From the NCBI GenBank assembly GCA_019137255.1, contig WPDH01000098.1:33822-97821 (forward strand): a stretch of 64,000 nt of DNA. The letters are read 5' to 3'. Source of the DNA: Corinectria fuckeliana (Eukaryota; Ascomycota; Sordariomycetes; Hypocreales; Nectriaceae). Within the stretch, counting starts at the first letter, position 1. Every line of letters begins with the position of its first letter. The position numbers were made by a program, and so were the translations under genes. Below the pieces are notes generated by a model. It was not told where the DNA came from. It did no database searches and saw only the letters and a list, made by a program, of their open reading frames with translations. This document shows, one piece after another, positions 21,961 to 33,250 of this stretch.

Positions 21961-22870
21961 TGTAGCGGTGGGAGAGGGCTGGGGAAAAAGAAAAAGAGGG
22001 CGGAAAAAAGAGAGGTTGAGCGAGAGGAAGGTGAAATAGTTAAAAGGGCGGGGGAGGAACCATTGCGGCCATGGCGCGGAAGGACGTGACTCTCGTGATG
22101 GTTTCTGCCGCGGAGTTTTGGGGACGGGTTGAGGCTTTGTTTGGAGAGCGAATGCATGGGAAGTGGGAAGCTGATGGAGGCCGAGCTACGGAGTTTTGGT
22201 GGGGGGTCATGTGGTTATCGATAAGAGCTACCCTGGACCTTTCTGTGGAAACCTCGAGTTGAGACTGACAAAGGAGGTGTGACTTGGACTATCTTGGTAC
22301 TCTTATTATCCGTCTTTCTTTCTCAATACCATCTTGCGTAACTAGGATAATTCCATTTATAGCTAATTACACTACGATAGATACCGCAGCAGACTTGTTT
22401 CCTTCCCCAGCCTCGTAAATGCCAAGTCCATGGTCCTTCTTTCACGCTTAAACACGTACGTACTCCGTTCAACAACTTATGATTCGTAGCACTTGGTGTA
22501 TATATTGTGCTTCATCAGTATGATTATAGCAGAACTTGCTAGGTGTTAGCCATTGCCTTGGTCCCAAAGCTGTCTCCAGGCAGCCAGATTTGAATGGCAA
22601 AATGTACCCCACGTCGTCTCGAGCGAGGCTCAGTCAAAAATAATTGTCAAGTATTCCAGCTTCTATTAGAAGTGTCTGTATTTGTGGTAGGATATTATCT
22701 TGAGCCTGAAGTATGCCCATTCAACACCTTTGTACGTAACCACTCTAAACAGGCAAGTTCGTGCCCGCCGTCGCCAATGCACATCCTAGAACCTAGTCAC
22801 ACAGCCTCATGTCCGTTCTATCAAATTACACCCAAGGAAAAACTTCAGCTCAGCGAAAAAGGCCTTATAC
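21961..22870. other. Intergenic between PAN6 and MFS gene
   Basis: A 910-bp gap. The first ~300 bp hold the PAN6 promoter with a strong purine-rich tract (about 21970-22060). The remainder is AT-rich unique DNA leading to the 3' end of the exporter gene. No RNA gene or repeat was recognised. Confidence 0.5.
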
Positions 22871-24753
22871 TTAAGCCATGCCGCCGCTGATATTCTCCTG
22901 CTTGAGCTTCTTCCAGGGTGCGAGCAGGGCAATCAGCGTAGTGATGCCGGTGGCGGCGATGGCCATGGCAAAGGTCACCTTGAGGCCCTGCATGTAGCCA
23001 GCAATCACCAGGGGCTGCTGCGCCTCGGAGAAGACGTTGCGGATCTCGGTAGCGCCCGTCAGAACCAGAGTCGCCTTGCTGACGTCGGGGGCGTTCTTCA
23101 TCACGTTCAGGACCATCTGGTTGATGAAGGCTGCCTGGGCACCGGACACGAGGTAGGCGCCGCCGAGACCTTGGAAGACTGCAGGACTATGTTAGTATAT
23201 GTATTGTGGAATTGTGACCGAGGGCAAACTTACAGAGAAGGACGCCGGTGGCAGCGGCAAGATCCTTGGGCAAGACGGATCCCTGAACGGCGATCATGGG
23301 GATCTGGAAGGCAGCTCCCCAACCGGCACCAGCGACAATCTGGTATCCGATCCACTTGCCGGTAGATGTATCAACATCGAGAAGGTAGAGCAACGCAGAG
23401 CCGATGCAGGCAATGGCGGACCCGCCGATCAGAAGGTGCTGGTAGTAGCCCGTGGCCGACACGAGGCCGCCGCTGACAATAGTAGCAAAGGTAACGGCGA
23501 TGATCATGGGCAGGTTCCGGACACCACTGGACGTGGGACTGGTGCCGTGGACGGACTGGAAGTAGATGGGGATGTAGTAGATGGCGAGGAAGAAGGAGCC
23601 GGCGAAGAGGAAGGCGAACGCGCTCATGACGGCCACGGTGCGCATCTTGATGATGTGCGTGGGCACCATGCCGCGGTCGCCCTGGAACCACTGGAGCACG
23701 GCCCAGGCAACGAAGATCAGGACGAAGCCGACGAGGAGGCCGACGACGACGGACGAACCCCAAGGGTGAGCCTGGCCTCCGTACTGCACGCCGAGGATGA
23801 AGGAGACGGTGGCGCCCATGACGAGTACGATGCCCAGGGGGTCCATATGCAGCAGCTTCTCGGTGAGCGGGGCCTCCTCGGGGACGGCGCTGGCCGGGGT
23901 CTGGAAGAAGAAGAGGATGATGAGGGCAGACAGGCCTCCGACAGGGAGGTTGATGTAGAAGCACCAGCGCCACGAGACGTGGTCGGTGAAGGCGCCGCCC
24001 AGGAGAGGCCCGATGACGCTCGCGACTCCGTACGACGCGCCGATGATGCCGGTGAAGGCCGGGCGGTTCTTGGGCGGCGCGGAGAAGGCGATGATGGTGT
24101 AGGCGCCGGCCGCGATGCCGGCCGCGCCGACCCCGGCGATGGCGCGGCCGGTGATGAGGGCCTCGGCGCTGGGAGCGGCGCCGCAAATGACGGAGCCGAC
24201 CTCGAAGATGACGATGGCAATGATGAAGGAAGTCTTGAGGGGAAAGTACTTGTAGATTTTGCCCCCTGAGATGATGATTAGCGTCTGAGTTGGATAATAA
24301 CAAAGGGGTTATGGAGGGTCGGGAACATACAACTCGACTGGAAGGCACCGACAGTCATGAAGAAGGCTGCTCCGTACCAGCCAACCTTGTCGAGACCCTT
24401 GAACTCATCAGTAATCTTGGGAATAGCGGTGGCAACGATGGTCTAGTAGCACAACAGAGTTAGCAACCAAGGATGGTGGTTTAGGGAACCGGGTAGCGTA
24501 CCATGTCGAGAGCGACGAGGAAGATGCTGAGGACCAGGGCGAGAACGATGAAGAACATCTTGATCCCCGCTGGGTATTCGGTGGTGTCGACCTCCTCATC
24601 TTCGATGCCGTCGAGAGTGTCACCACCGTCTGTGGTAGTGCCGTCATCCTGCTTCTTCTCCGAGACAACATCGTCACCTCGTAGGGTGGAAGTGGTAGAA
24701 ACTCGCTGTTCTTGTCCCTCGAGAACCTCGAGGTTTGCTGGGGGCGAGCCCAT
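22871..24753 (-). CDS. DHA2-family MFS exporter (14 TMS)
   Basis: Four exons (24502-24753, 24331-24442, 23234-24265, 22871-23178) with introns of 59, 65 and 55 nt. They join to 567 aa from the ATG at 24753. A proton-driven exporter of drugs or secondary metabolites is expected. DHA2 marks in order are LVALDMTIVATAIPKI at TMS1, GRAIAGVGAAGI, and SYGVASVIGPLLGGAFTDHVSWRWCFYINLP at TMS5-6. Further hydrophobic segments follow, reaching about 14 with the central pair. The acidic N-terminus (residues 10-60) is cytosolic. An in-frame upstream ATG at 24906 would add 51 residues, but that stretch reads like a leader with no family similarity. The substrate is unknown, and no biosynthetic genes adjoin it. 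Confidence 0.9.
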
Positions 24754-27700
24754 CGTGATGGTAATTGTGCGGTTGGCCGAGTCGATTAGGGGTACGCGTT
24801 GCTGTGATTTAAGCTCTGGTTCAAGCTTGAAGTTGCCTGAGAAGACAGTTGCTAGAGTGTTCGTCGGAGGCTGTTTGTTATCTGATGTGGAAATTGATTT
24901 CAACATCAAGAAGGGGGAGGGGGCGAGGCGCCTTCAACTTATAACTTGTGAACGACATTGGTGTCTCGGTGGACGATGGGAACTATCTGACTGTGCTCGG
25001 GGACTTAAGCGGGGCCCATCACGCAAAACCCGACCTTCGGGTCCGTCGACGTGTGCGTCAATACGGAGGTTGAATGGCATAACGCTTTGCGGAGCGGAGC
25101 ATATGTTGTGTGTGCACATCGCGGACTCCACTCGTTTAGGTACACCCGTCGAGCATATCATCTCATATCTCGTAAGCGTAGTCCGCACAAGGGCGGGCAA
25201 GCGCTGACCCCCTCGGGATAAGCTTCCAGCCTTATGCGGACATTGGATGAGCCATGATGATGGGAATGATGGGCAGCATGAGGCCCCTTGTGATGGCGCC
25301 GACGAAACGGTTTCAAAGACTTGGTGGCTTGACGCCATTTGGCGAAATGCGGCCATTCACTAATTCAGTCCGCTGCCACAGACAAATGATGGGAATGCCA
25401 GATGGCGAAGATGGCATGCTGAGTGAATACGCCTTTGGAATACCTGGTGATAACGTGGAGTAGGCGGTGTTAGTGCCAAGGGGCCTTTTCCTCATGTCGA
25501 TGAGTACGGATGTAACGTACGATCGAGGCTTATTGCGAGTGTTACAGTGAGATGACATCGTCAGGCCGCGGTGGTGCCCTCTCCTCTTGACCGGGAGCAT
25601 AACGGCAGGCATAACGGTTCGACATAACATCATCACCTGGTTCAATTTGTCTCGAGAAGGCAGCCCTCTCAATCTTTTACCGTTTGTCCCTCACCTGTCA
25701 TCAGTCACCACATACGAGTTGCGTGTAAAACGAAGCCAAAATATGAATCATGGATCATCATGATGAACAGTGGTGGGCGACTCGTTCACCGCGATGGCGC
25801 TTGGAGAGAAACAAAGAGATTTCGTTTTGCAGGAAAATGACTGACACCCTCGGGAGTTTGGGTGGAGCTATGGCGGTCTAACTCGGTGAGCGATGACGGC
25901 GTTAAGATCCGACCACGTTCGGAGGCTGCGGACTTCAGACGGCGACCTCTGCGTGTGCTTCGTATTGGACGGGAATTTTGCGACCGTGGTTAGGCAGGCC
26001 TTGATTTTGGGGGCATGGCACAGGCGCGCGGTGTCATTGTCTCATCGGTCTCACTCACTCTGCGCTGCCAGCACACGCTTCTATGGTTGTGTATCCGACA
26101 CAGCCTTTCTGGCTGAGCCTAGGCCTCAGTAGACTGCATATCCCAAGCGAGCATGGTTCTGGTAACGGGTTCCACTGTGAAGATCTTGGTAGGGATTTTC
26201 GTAGATCGCAGGGTGCGCTGTCGGTAGGTACCGAGAAGCGAGAAACATTACTTCGTACCTAACTGTAAATCAACGGGCACGGGCACGGGCACAGGCACGG
26301 GCAAACAGCAGCAGGGATGGAAGTTGGTTGAGCCGAGCCGTATGGAGGAAAAGCAAAGTCCGCAACGGGCACGGACACGGACACGGAACGCGGACGGAGG
26401 AATGTAGACGGTGGCCGGGGGAAAGAAAGTTGGGCACAACTTGCGGAGTGCTGACCAAGTGCGACAGTAAGTTCCAAGCATCGACCGATACCGACCAAAA
26501 CCAAATGCTCCGAAAGTCCGAGGGTGTGTTGTCCTTGTGCTATCTTGTGTGTTTGAGCGGCGTGGTTGGCTACCCCGGGCTTCGTGGCTTGGGCGCTAGG
26601 CAGGCTCGGTAAAGAGATTGTGTCATGGTCGGTTTTGTTGGAGGTGAAGGTAGTGTGAGATAGTTTGTAGGAGTGTGGGAGTATGTCGAGATGCGTCTTG
26701 TATCCGAGTGCTGTCGGATATCTTTGCAAACAACTCTCCGACAGCCCAAAGAGCCTTTTGGGCTGCACATGACAAATCACGTGCAGTGGGTGCCTGGGGC
26801 AAGAAGGCACCGCCACATGGACATTCAGCCACATTATTCTCTGCAAGCCTCAAAACCAAGAAGCCGATATGATCGCCGTTCCTCTCCTCGTCTTCTTGCA
26901 AACTGCCCTGACTAATCCCGGATCTGGCCCGGTTGCCATGACCGGCTCCGGCTCTTCGATTTTCCTCTTTACGTCACAGGAAATGGCTAAACAGGCTTAG
27001 TCGGGCCGCCGGCCTGAAGAACTCCGTTGATGCTCGGCGCCGGCGTAGGCACAACATTGGTGAGCTGGTGATGAACGTGAACGAGATATTTGAAGCTCTA
27101 AGCAAGGGGCGTTGCTGCGTTTTCCGACCAGTCCACCATAATGACACTATGTCCAGGGTATCACAAGGTAGCTAGCTAACTTAGGTTTGACCGCTCATCC
27201 TCCCTACATATCATATTTCTCTAGGCTTCGGCTCGGTATTATCCCAGCTCCTTAGTGAAGCCATCGTGATCAGCCAGTAGCTAAAGACAGGACGTTATGC
27301 CGCCGAACTCATCCGCAGAGCCTCATCCGCATAATCCCCCCACGCCGACTATCTCTACATACTCTACCCTGTCACGCAACGGCCAGCGAACTCCATCCAC
27401 TCTTGAAACGAACAAGGGTGAAGCTATTGTGACAACGGGCGGGCTGCATGGTTTCGCTCCCAATCCTTTCCTAGAACAGGCAATGTCGCGCAATGGTCCC
27501 TGCTCTGTACCGTCCGCTACAATGGACTGCGTTCTCCAATATATACGAGGATTTTCCCTTCCCCTCCTCCGCACTTTGCGATGCCGCCGCGGGGCACCGT
27601 CAATTGTGGAGGATGCGCCGCCGGCGGGTGGATGTCGTGGGTTTCGCCTCCGGAGCGGCTGTCTCCATAGCAGATGGGGAGCCTCATCGATTTTCGTTGC

Positions 27701-27769
27701 TCTTCTTGTGATTTTCTATTTATTTCCTTGCTTTCCTCCACACGCCGTCCTCGATTCCCCCACATCTTG
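24754..27769. other. 3-kb intergenic region between divergent genes
   Basis: Separates the exporter and aldehyde dehydrogenase starts. It is GC-normal. Open frames of up to 195 codons exist on both strands (for example 26259-26846 minus), but they are low in complexity and lack any domain. One hexamer microsatellite (26274-26303) and a stretch of related CGGACA units (about 26372-26392) are present. A GGTACC site lies at 26226-26231. Long regulatory gaps like this are common upstream of regulated fungal genes. Confidence 0.45.
26274..26303 (+). repeat. (CGGGCA)5 microsatellite
   Basis: Five tandem hexamers, one carrying a G-to-A change (CAGGCA). A related CACGGA run follows about 90 bp downstream. 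Confidence 0.85.
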
Positions 27770-29474
27770 ATGTTTGCGTTCCGTCCCACCGTAGCCGCCC
27801 TTTGCCGAAACGTCCCCGCCAAACATCCGAGTTTCAACATGGCTGGTCTATTCGTCAACCTCGAGGCGCCCAATGGCGTCAAATACACGCAGCCCACCGG
27901 CCTCTTCATCAACAACGAATTCGTCGCCTCTTCCTCAGGCCAGACCATCTCGTCCATTGACCCAGCGTCAGTCGCTCCACACCGCTTCCCAGACTCACTG
28001 CTTCGAGGATCCGTCGCTAACTTACACCACTCCTCCACAGCACCGAGAAAGAAATCGCCGCAGTCCAAGCAGCCAATGCCGATGACGTCGACAAGGCCGT
28101 TCGTGCTGCCCACGCCGCGCTCGTCAGCCCCGAGTGGAAGCAGATGCCGGCTGCGCGGAGGGGACTGTTGATGTACAAGCTTGCCGAGCGCATTGAGCAG
28201 CAGCAGGAGATTCTTGCCACATCCGAGGCCTGGGACAATGGTACGCTCTCGATCCCTTGATGTTGCCCGCGAGGAAGACACTGACTCTTTCACCAACAGG
28301 CAAGACTTATGCCGACGCCCTCTCCCTCGACATCGTCGAGGTTGTCAACGTTCTTCGCTATTATGCCGGATGGGCCGACAAGACCCACGGCCAGACCGTC
28401 ACCGCAAACCCCCAGAAGCTCGCCTACACTATCCGCCAGCCCATTGGTGTCGTTGGACAGATCATCCCGTGGAACTTCCCCCTTTCCATGGCGAGCTGGA
28501 AGATTGGCCCGGCTCTGGCGTGCGGAAACACAATCGTCCTCAAGGCCGCCGAGCAAACGCCCCTGAGCATTCTACTCCTCGCAGCTGCGGTCAAGGAGGT
28601 TGGGTTCCCCGCTGGAGTCTTCAACGTGATCAATGGCTACGGTCGAGAGGCGGGCGCGGCTTTGGTAGAGCACCCGCTCGTGGACAAGGTGGCATTCACT
28701 GGGTCTACGACGACTGGCACTCAAATCATGAAGATGGCTGCACCAACCCTTAAGAATATCACCTTGGAGACGGGAGGCAAGTCTCCCCTTTTGGTCTTCG
28801 CCGACAGCGACCTCGAGCAAGCTGCCCGGTGGTCGCACATGGGCATCATGTCCAACCAGGGCCAGATTTGCACGGCCACCTCTCGAATCCTCGTGGAAGA
28901 CAGTGTTTACGATGACTTCGTCGCCCGCTTCCTGGAGACGACCAAGACGGTCAGCAAGGTTGGCGACCAGTGGGACCCCGATACGTATCAGGGGCCTCAG
29001 GTGTCTAAGCTGCAGTACGATCAGATTCTAAAATACATCGAGATCGGAAAGGCAGAGGGCGCGAAGCTCCTAGCTGGCGGCAAGCCCAAGGACGTCAGCG
29101 GCAAGGGCTTCTTCATCGAGCCCACCGTCTTCGGCGAGGTCAAGGACACGATGCGCGTGTTCCAGGAGGAGATTTTCGGGCCCGTCGTCGTCATCACCCG
29201 CTTCGGCTCCGAGCAAGAGGCCCTGGGCTTCGCCAACGACTCAGCGTACGGCCTGGGCGCGGCGATCTTCACCAAGGACATTGAGCGGGCGCATCGCGTC
29301 GCGGCCGAGATCCAGGCCGGCATGGTCTGGATCAACAGCAGCCAGGACTGCGAGCCGGGCGTTCCGTTTGGCGGCGTCAAGCAGAGCGGCATTGGACGGG
29401 AACTGGGCGAGGCAGGATTGGAGGCCTACAGCAACATCAAGGCTGTGCATGTCAACCTGGGGGCTCGTATTTAG
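27770..29474 (+). CDS. NAD(P)-dependent aldehyde dehydrogenase
   Basis: Three exons (27770-27966, 28041-28240, 28300-29474), introns 74 and 59 nt, 523 aa. It oxidises aldehydes to acids with NAD(P)+. Seen: cofactor-site blocks GVVGQIIPWNFPLSMASWKIGPALACGN and VAFTGSTTTG, the catalytic glutamate in LETGGKSP (E289), and the nucleophilic cysteine in SNQGQICTATSRI (C323). Their spacing is the class-typical 34 residues. EEIFGPVVVITRF and the GVKQSGIGRELGE end block are also present. The first 23 residues (MFAFRPTVAALCRNVPAKHPSFN) form a basic amphipathic leader fitting mitochondrial import. The ATG at residue 24 (27839, MAGLFVN) would give a cytosolic form, so one gene may serve both compartments. 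It resembles the fungal AldA/ALD class. The exact aldehyde is not readable. Confidence 0.93.
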
Positions 29475-29797
29475 ACATGTAGTAACTGGTGGCTCTGGGT
29501 GAGGCTTTTTAATAACGGCTCGGTGCTTGGCGTAGGTAGTTTTGGACTTGAAAAGTTTCAAACAAATACATTAAACAATTATTGCTGGCAAATTTTCCCT
29601 TCCTTAGCTGCTGTCCAGAGGTCTCTCAGCTTGGGTGTGATAGTTGTGGTGTTGGGTGGCTAAGCGCTACGGACCGGCTTGTGGCCGAATGCTGCGACGT
29701 CATTCCTCATCAATACACAACATCATATGCTACTCATCTTTATACAGCAGCTTTTACTCGCCACCTAGCCATTCAGTGACGGTCAAGAGTCTTTAAA
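29475..29797. other. Intergenic between ALDH and next gene
   Basis: A 323-bp tandem gap holding the ALDH 3' UTR and the promoter of the downstream gene. No other element is visible. Confidence 0.5.
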
Positions 29798-30690
29798 ATG
29801 GCCGAAGTCAAGTTAGACAACGCCGAACTACCGTCATATAACGAATCCGCCAACAACGAAGTCACCGTCGAGAACCAAGTCCTTGGCCCAGCTACCCTGT
29901 ATATCGCCGGCCGCTTCGTCCACTCAAGCGACCCGCAAGCGCCGCCGCTGTACGAGTTCTCCCACTCCGTCGGCTTCCTGAGAGACACAGACCGCAGCGT
30001 CAAGGTCGAGCGGGTCGACCACACGGTCCGAGACCACAACGGCACGCCCCAAGTCACGGCGCGCAAGCGGCACCTCTGGGACCTCAAGCACCCCACGGCC
30101 GGCGAGCAGCCCGCCTTTGAGTACCACGCCGAGTCCAAGTCGCGACGCGCGCTGTGCTCCCTCGGCATCAGCCTGTGCCGGCCCCGCAGCGGGCGCGGGC
30201 GCGGGCTGCTCTCGCGGGCCAAGGGCTTCCAGGTACACCGGGCGGTGCGGGGCGCGGACCGGCGGCACGAGGCGCGCGAGGTGCTGTTCACGGCGGCGCC
30301 GGCGCGGGATGCGGCGGTGGGGTTTGAGTGGAGCGACGGCGAGGGCGGGCTGCTGGCGCGCGAGGTCGAGACGGACGACCTGATGAGCCTGGTGGTGACG
30401 GCCGAGATGGGCGCTGCGCGGCGGGACGCGCTCGTGGCGGCGTGGGTGCTGCGTGTGTGGTGGGAGCTGGCCAAGGGGAACTACCGCACGAACCGCTGGG
30501 ATGATGGTGAGTGAATCCTTTCTTGTCGGCTGCGAGTGGGGGGGACGTGGGAGTGTGCTGTGCTGATTACTTGACTCTGTAGCGAAGCGGATCCTTGGGT
30601 CGAGGAACGCAGAGTTGAGAGGGCTTCGAGGGTAAGCTGAGAGTCTGGAAGAGACGAGCCATGAGAGCTTAATGCTAACGCAGTTTATAA
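29798..30690 (+). CDS. Uncharacterised fungal protein
   Basis: Not recognised by function. Exon 1 is 29798-30506, followed by a GTGAGT intron (30507-30582). Exon 2 (30583-30631) meets a second good donor (GTAAGC), a GCTAAC branch site and a CAG acceptor, giving a tiny last exon 30684-30690. The product is 254 aa ending …ELRGL. If the last intron is retained, translation stops at 30635 with nearly the same protein (253 aa). Seen: a short acidic/Asn-rich start with LPSYNES, a beta-rich block (ATLYIAGRFVHSSDP…YEFSHSVGF), RKRHLWDLKHP, an Arg/Gly-rich centre (about 125-150), and a hydrophobic helix near 205-232 (LVVTAEM…LVAAWVLRVWWELAKGNYR). Its GC content is high and codon use matches neighbours, so it looks native. 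There is no signal peptide. Confidence 0.72.
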
Positions 30691-30981
30691 CAGTGGTTTC
30701 ATGGCTCTTTGACCGATAGCATTCGCTCTTTGCTCTGCATTTACAAGACACTTGGGTAGGGCTCAGCATCCCAAGAGTCCATGAAGGCTTCAGCCACCCT
30801 GTTTCCCCAGTTGCAGAGTATTCTCACTGGGGTTCTAACCATTTTATGGATGGGGATTCTGATAGCCCTCTTACCCTCGCCTTCCCGTTATGGCCCCTGT
30901 CTTATAAGGTGCATATCCCCTGTATTACCCAGTGGCACACCTGTCAGCCTCCCGAGCATACACTCGCCACCTTGTTTAGCC

Positions 30982-32443
30982 TCAATATATATCCCATAAG
31001 CTGATCTTGCCATCCTTGGCTCCCGCGGCGACCCAATGCGTTGTATTTGCCTGGGCGATGCGTCGATCCTTGACGCTGATGGTGCTTTTCACTAGAGTGC
31101 CCGTATGTCGAGGTGTAAGTGATGGTTCCGCATCCGGCGCACCTGGGGCACTTGATTTCTGAGGAGTTTTTGCACAAGAAGCATCCGGTGTTGGAGAGGA
31201 CTTGCGGTCGGTGGCGTCGCCTGGAGCTGTGAGATCCGAGAATGCAACCGCGTAGCACCCTACCTGGTGCCACTTGAGGACTGCCAGCTCTTTCATTGAT
31301 TTGGCTGAGTATACTCTCACCCTGGAGTCCCAGCCAGCTGTAGCGAATATCCGGCCGTCAGATCGTAACTTGAGGCTTTGCTGGCCCGAGTGCTTCGTGT
31401 TGATGACCTTGAGCGGGTGCTCCCACTCCTTCAACACCCGTCGTGGGGTTTGCCTGGTCTGCGAGGAAGATTGCTTTAGACCGGCTGATAGTAGCGATCG
31501 CGGTTGGGTTGGCTCCTCTTCAATTATCTCAACGACTCTAGAATTGCTTTGCGGGACGGGGATGATTTCTTGGCGGGCAGTAGGAATGGGGTGTTTGGCG
31601 ATGAGGGAATCGGCTGATGACGAAAGGAAGAAACGACGTTTAGGATCAACGTCCAGCGACAAAATTGGCTCGGAGTGAGCTTGGGAGCGATACGTGGTGA
31701 TCCACTCCCCGCTCGACTCAAGACGGTGAACCGATGCGTATCCGTTTTCGAACGCCGCGACAAGCGTCACGGCGTCCTCGTGATGGAAGAGGGAGAGGCA
31801 CATGGCCATGCCGTTTTTCTCACCCGGCCTGATGGTGTGAATCCGAGCTTGAGTGGGCAAGCTGTATATGTCAATCTATTGGTGCCGATTAGCGATGGGG
31901 TTAGAGGCTTGACTGGAGGCGCCACGCACCGCTTCGGACGCCAGGGTATTGGGCACGGCGATGAGGATCTCGGCTGATTCATCCATGTGGCGGGGCGTGC
32001 CTGAGCTGGCGGCAAATGAGCAAAAGTTCAGCGTGTTGACCTCGAGAAGGTGAAGCATCCAGGGTAGAGGACGCGGCGCCGGCACGCTTTCGACGGGCAG
32101 CGTCTTGCTGAGATGGGGCTCATCATCGAGGCCGAGTTTCCAGACGACGAGCTTGTGGTCGCGGCCATGTCTACAGAGAGTCAGAACCACAACTCGTACT
32201 GAAGCAAGGAGTTCTCACTTACGAAATGATCTTGTCGTTGCCCCAGCCTTCAACCGCGAGGATGGCGCTCTCATGGGCCTGCCAGACGGCCTGAGGCCTC
32301 ATGATGGTGAGGTCCCACACGACGACGAAGCCCTCCGCATCGCCGGTGACGAGGCGGGTGTTGCCTCTGACGAAGGTCGCTGAGTGGACCTGAGCTTTGT
32401 GCCCGCGGAGGATGGCCTTTGGCGATGGCGCGGAGTCGGTCAT
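30982..32443 (-). CDS. ASA1: ASTRA-associated protein Asa1 (WD40)
   Basis: Three exons (32223-32443, 31930-32170, 30982-31875), introns 52 and 54 nt, 451 aa. Asa1 is a WD40 protein of the ASTRA/TTT assembly machinery, which acts in stability of PIK-related kinases; GNB1L is the animal counterpart. Seen: blade 1 ILRGHKAQVHSATFVRGNTRLVTGDAEGFVVVWDL, blade 2 with the family mark HGRDHKLVVWKLGL spanning the first intron, LEVNTLNFCSFA, SLFHHEDAVTLVAAFENGYASVH, AHSEPILSLDVD, and the C-terminal blades DGRIFATAGWDSRVRVYSAKS and THWVAAGAKDGKISLWDIY. A Ser/Pro-rich insert (about residues 360-410) separates the last two blades. Length matches fungal orthologs. It is convergent with the preceding gene. 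Confidence 0.9.
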
Positions 32444-32695
32444 TTTTGATGTTTGTGGTCAACCTGATTTAGGAACTGGCGCCTGGCGGGGATGGCTGGA
32501 GTCTATGGAGAAGGCATTTTAAAGCAGCCCGTGAGGCCTGTCAAGGACTGGAACTAATTCGGCTTCCAGGCTATCGCTGGACGACGTGGACGAGATTATT
32601 TGCGATTACTTGCAGTAGCGCTCTTAAGTGTATTTGCAATAGGCTGGTGGTGATTAGTTTGCTCATAACATCTAAACTAGCCACTGTACGGAGTA
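32444..32695. other. ASA1 upstream region
   Basis: The 252 bp from the ASA1 start to the MITE/copia insertion contain the ASA1 promoter. A GTACGGAGTAC near-palindrome lies immediately before the MITE end. Confidence 0.5.
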
Positions 32696-32712
32696 CAGGT
32701 CACAGGGATTAC

Positions 32713-32877
32713 TGTTGGTGGTAGGACCACTAGTCAGGCCCGCTATCGGGCACCGTCCACATTTCTGCCTTAGATGCTAGGCATCTAGCGACAACAGCGA
32801 TCCCCTTAGGGACTCACTGTTTTACCCCCTTTTTCCTAGCTTAGTATAGTTACATAATATACACAGTCATATTAATA
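32713..32877 (+). repeat. Left copia LTR
   Basis: 165 bp. It contains three compact perfect stem-loops: GCCCG-CTAT-CGGGC (32738-32751), TAGATGC-TAG-GCATCTA (32771-32787) and TCCC-CTTA-GGGA (32801-32812). It differs from the right LTR at 20 sites, all transitions, with no gaps. Confidence 0.92.
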
Positions 32878-33129
32878 GTTATAAGCCTGGTAGTAACTTT
32901 TTAAGTAAATTCTAGCCTTTAGTATTAATCTAGTATTATCTTTAATATTAGGAAAAGACCTATAAGTAACTAATTTCTCTCCTAGCTAAGTAATTACCTG
33001 CTAAGGCCTATAAATTCTAATTTAAGTGATTTATATAATCTAAAGCTATTCACCCACTAAGTACCTAGCACACTTTTAGCTACTAATATGATAGATATAG
33101 ATAGTATAAAGGCGTCTTTAGACTTTCTT

Positions 33130-33250
33130 CTTAAGCTAAAAAAGGCTAAGAACTAGACCTTGTGGCTAGAGCGTATTCGCACTTTAGCTATAATATGTGA
33201 AATCTAGGAATATATTAGCTTAGAGACTATATTAGGTATTAATAATCTAG
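33130..33250 (+). pseudogene. copia gag remnant
   Basis: A plus-strand translation broken by TAG (RIP of TGG or CAG) retains the copia gag pattern W-x2-WLERIRTLAI followed by a W-EYI-like block. Limits are approximate. Confidence 0.6.

Noticed and set aside
20951..22089. Open frames of 310 and 338 codons overlapping PAN6
   Set aside because: Low-complexity shadows of the pantothenate synthetase gene, whose motifs are unambiguous in the minus frame.
23199..24269. 356-codon plus-strand frame across the MFS gene
   Set aside because: Gly/Asp/Glu-rich shadow. The minus strand encodes a continuous DHA2 transporter with matched splice sites.
26259..26846. 195-codon minus-strand frame between MFS and ALDH genes
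   Set aside because: Its C-terminus is microsatellite-encoded (Cys/Pro repeats), there is no domain, and no splice or start evidence.
22871..29474. Possible secondary-metabolite or detoxification cluster (exporter plus aldehyde dehydrogenase)
   Set aside because: No core synthase, P450 or regulator lies between them, the 3-kb divergent gap is large, and flanking genes are housekeeping.
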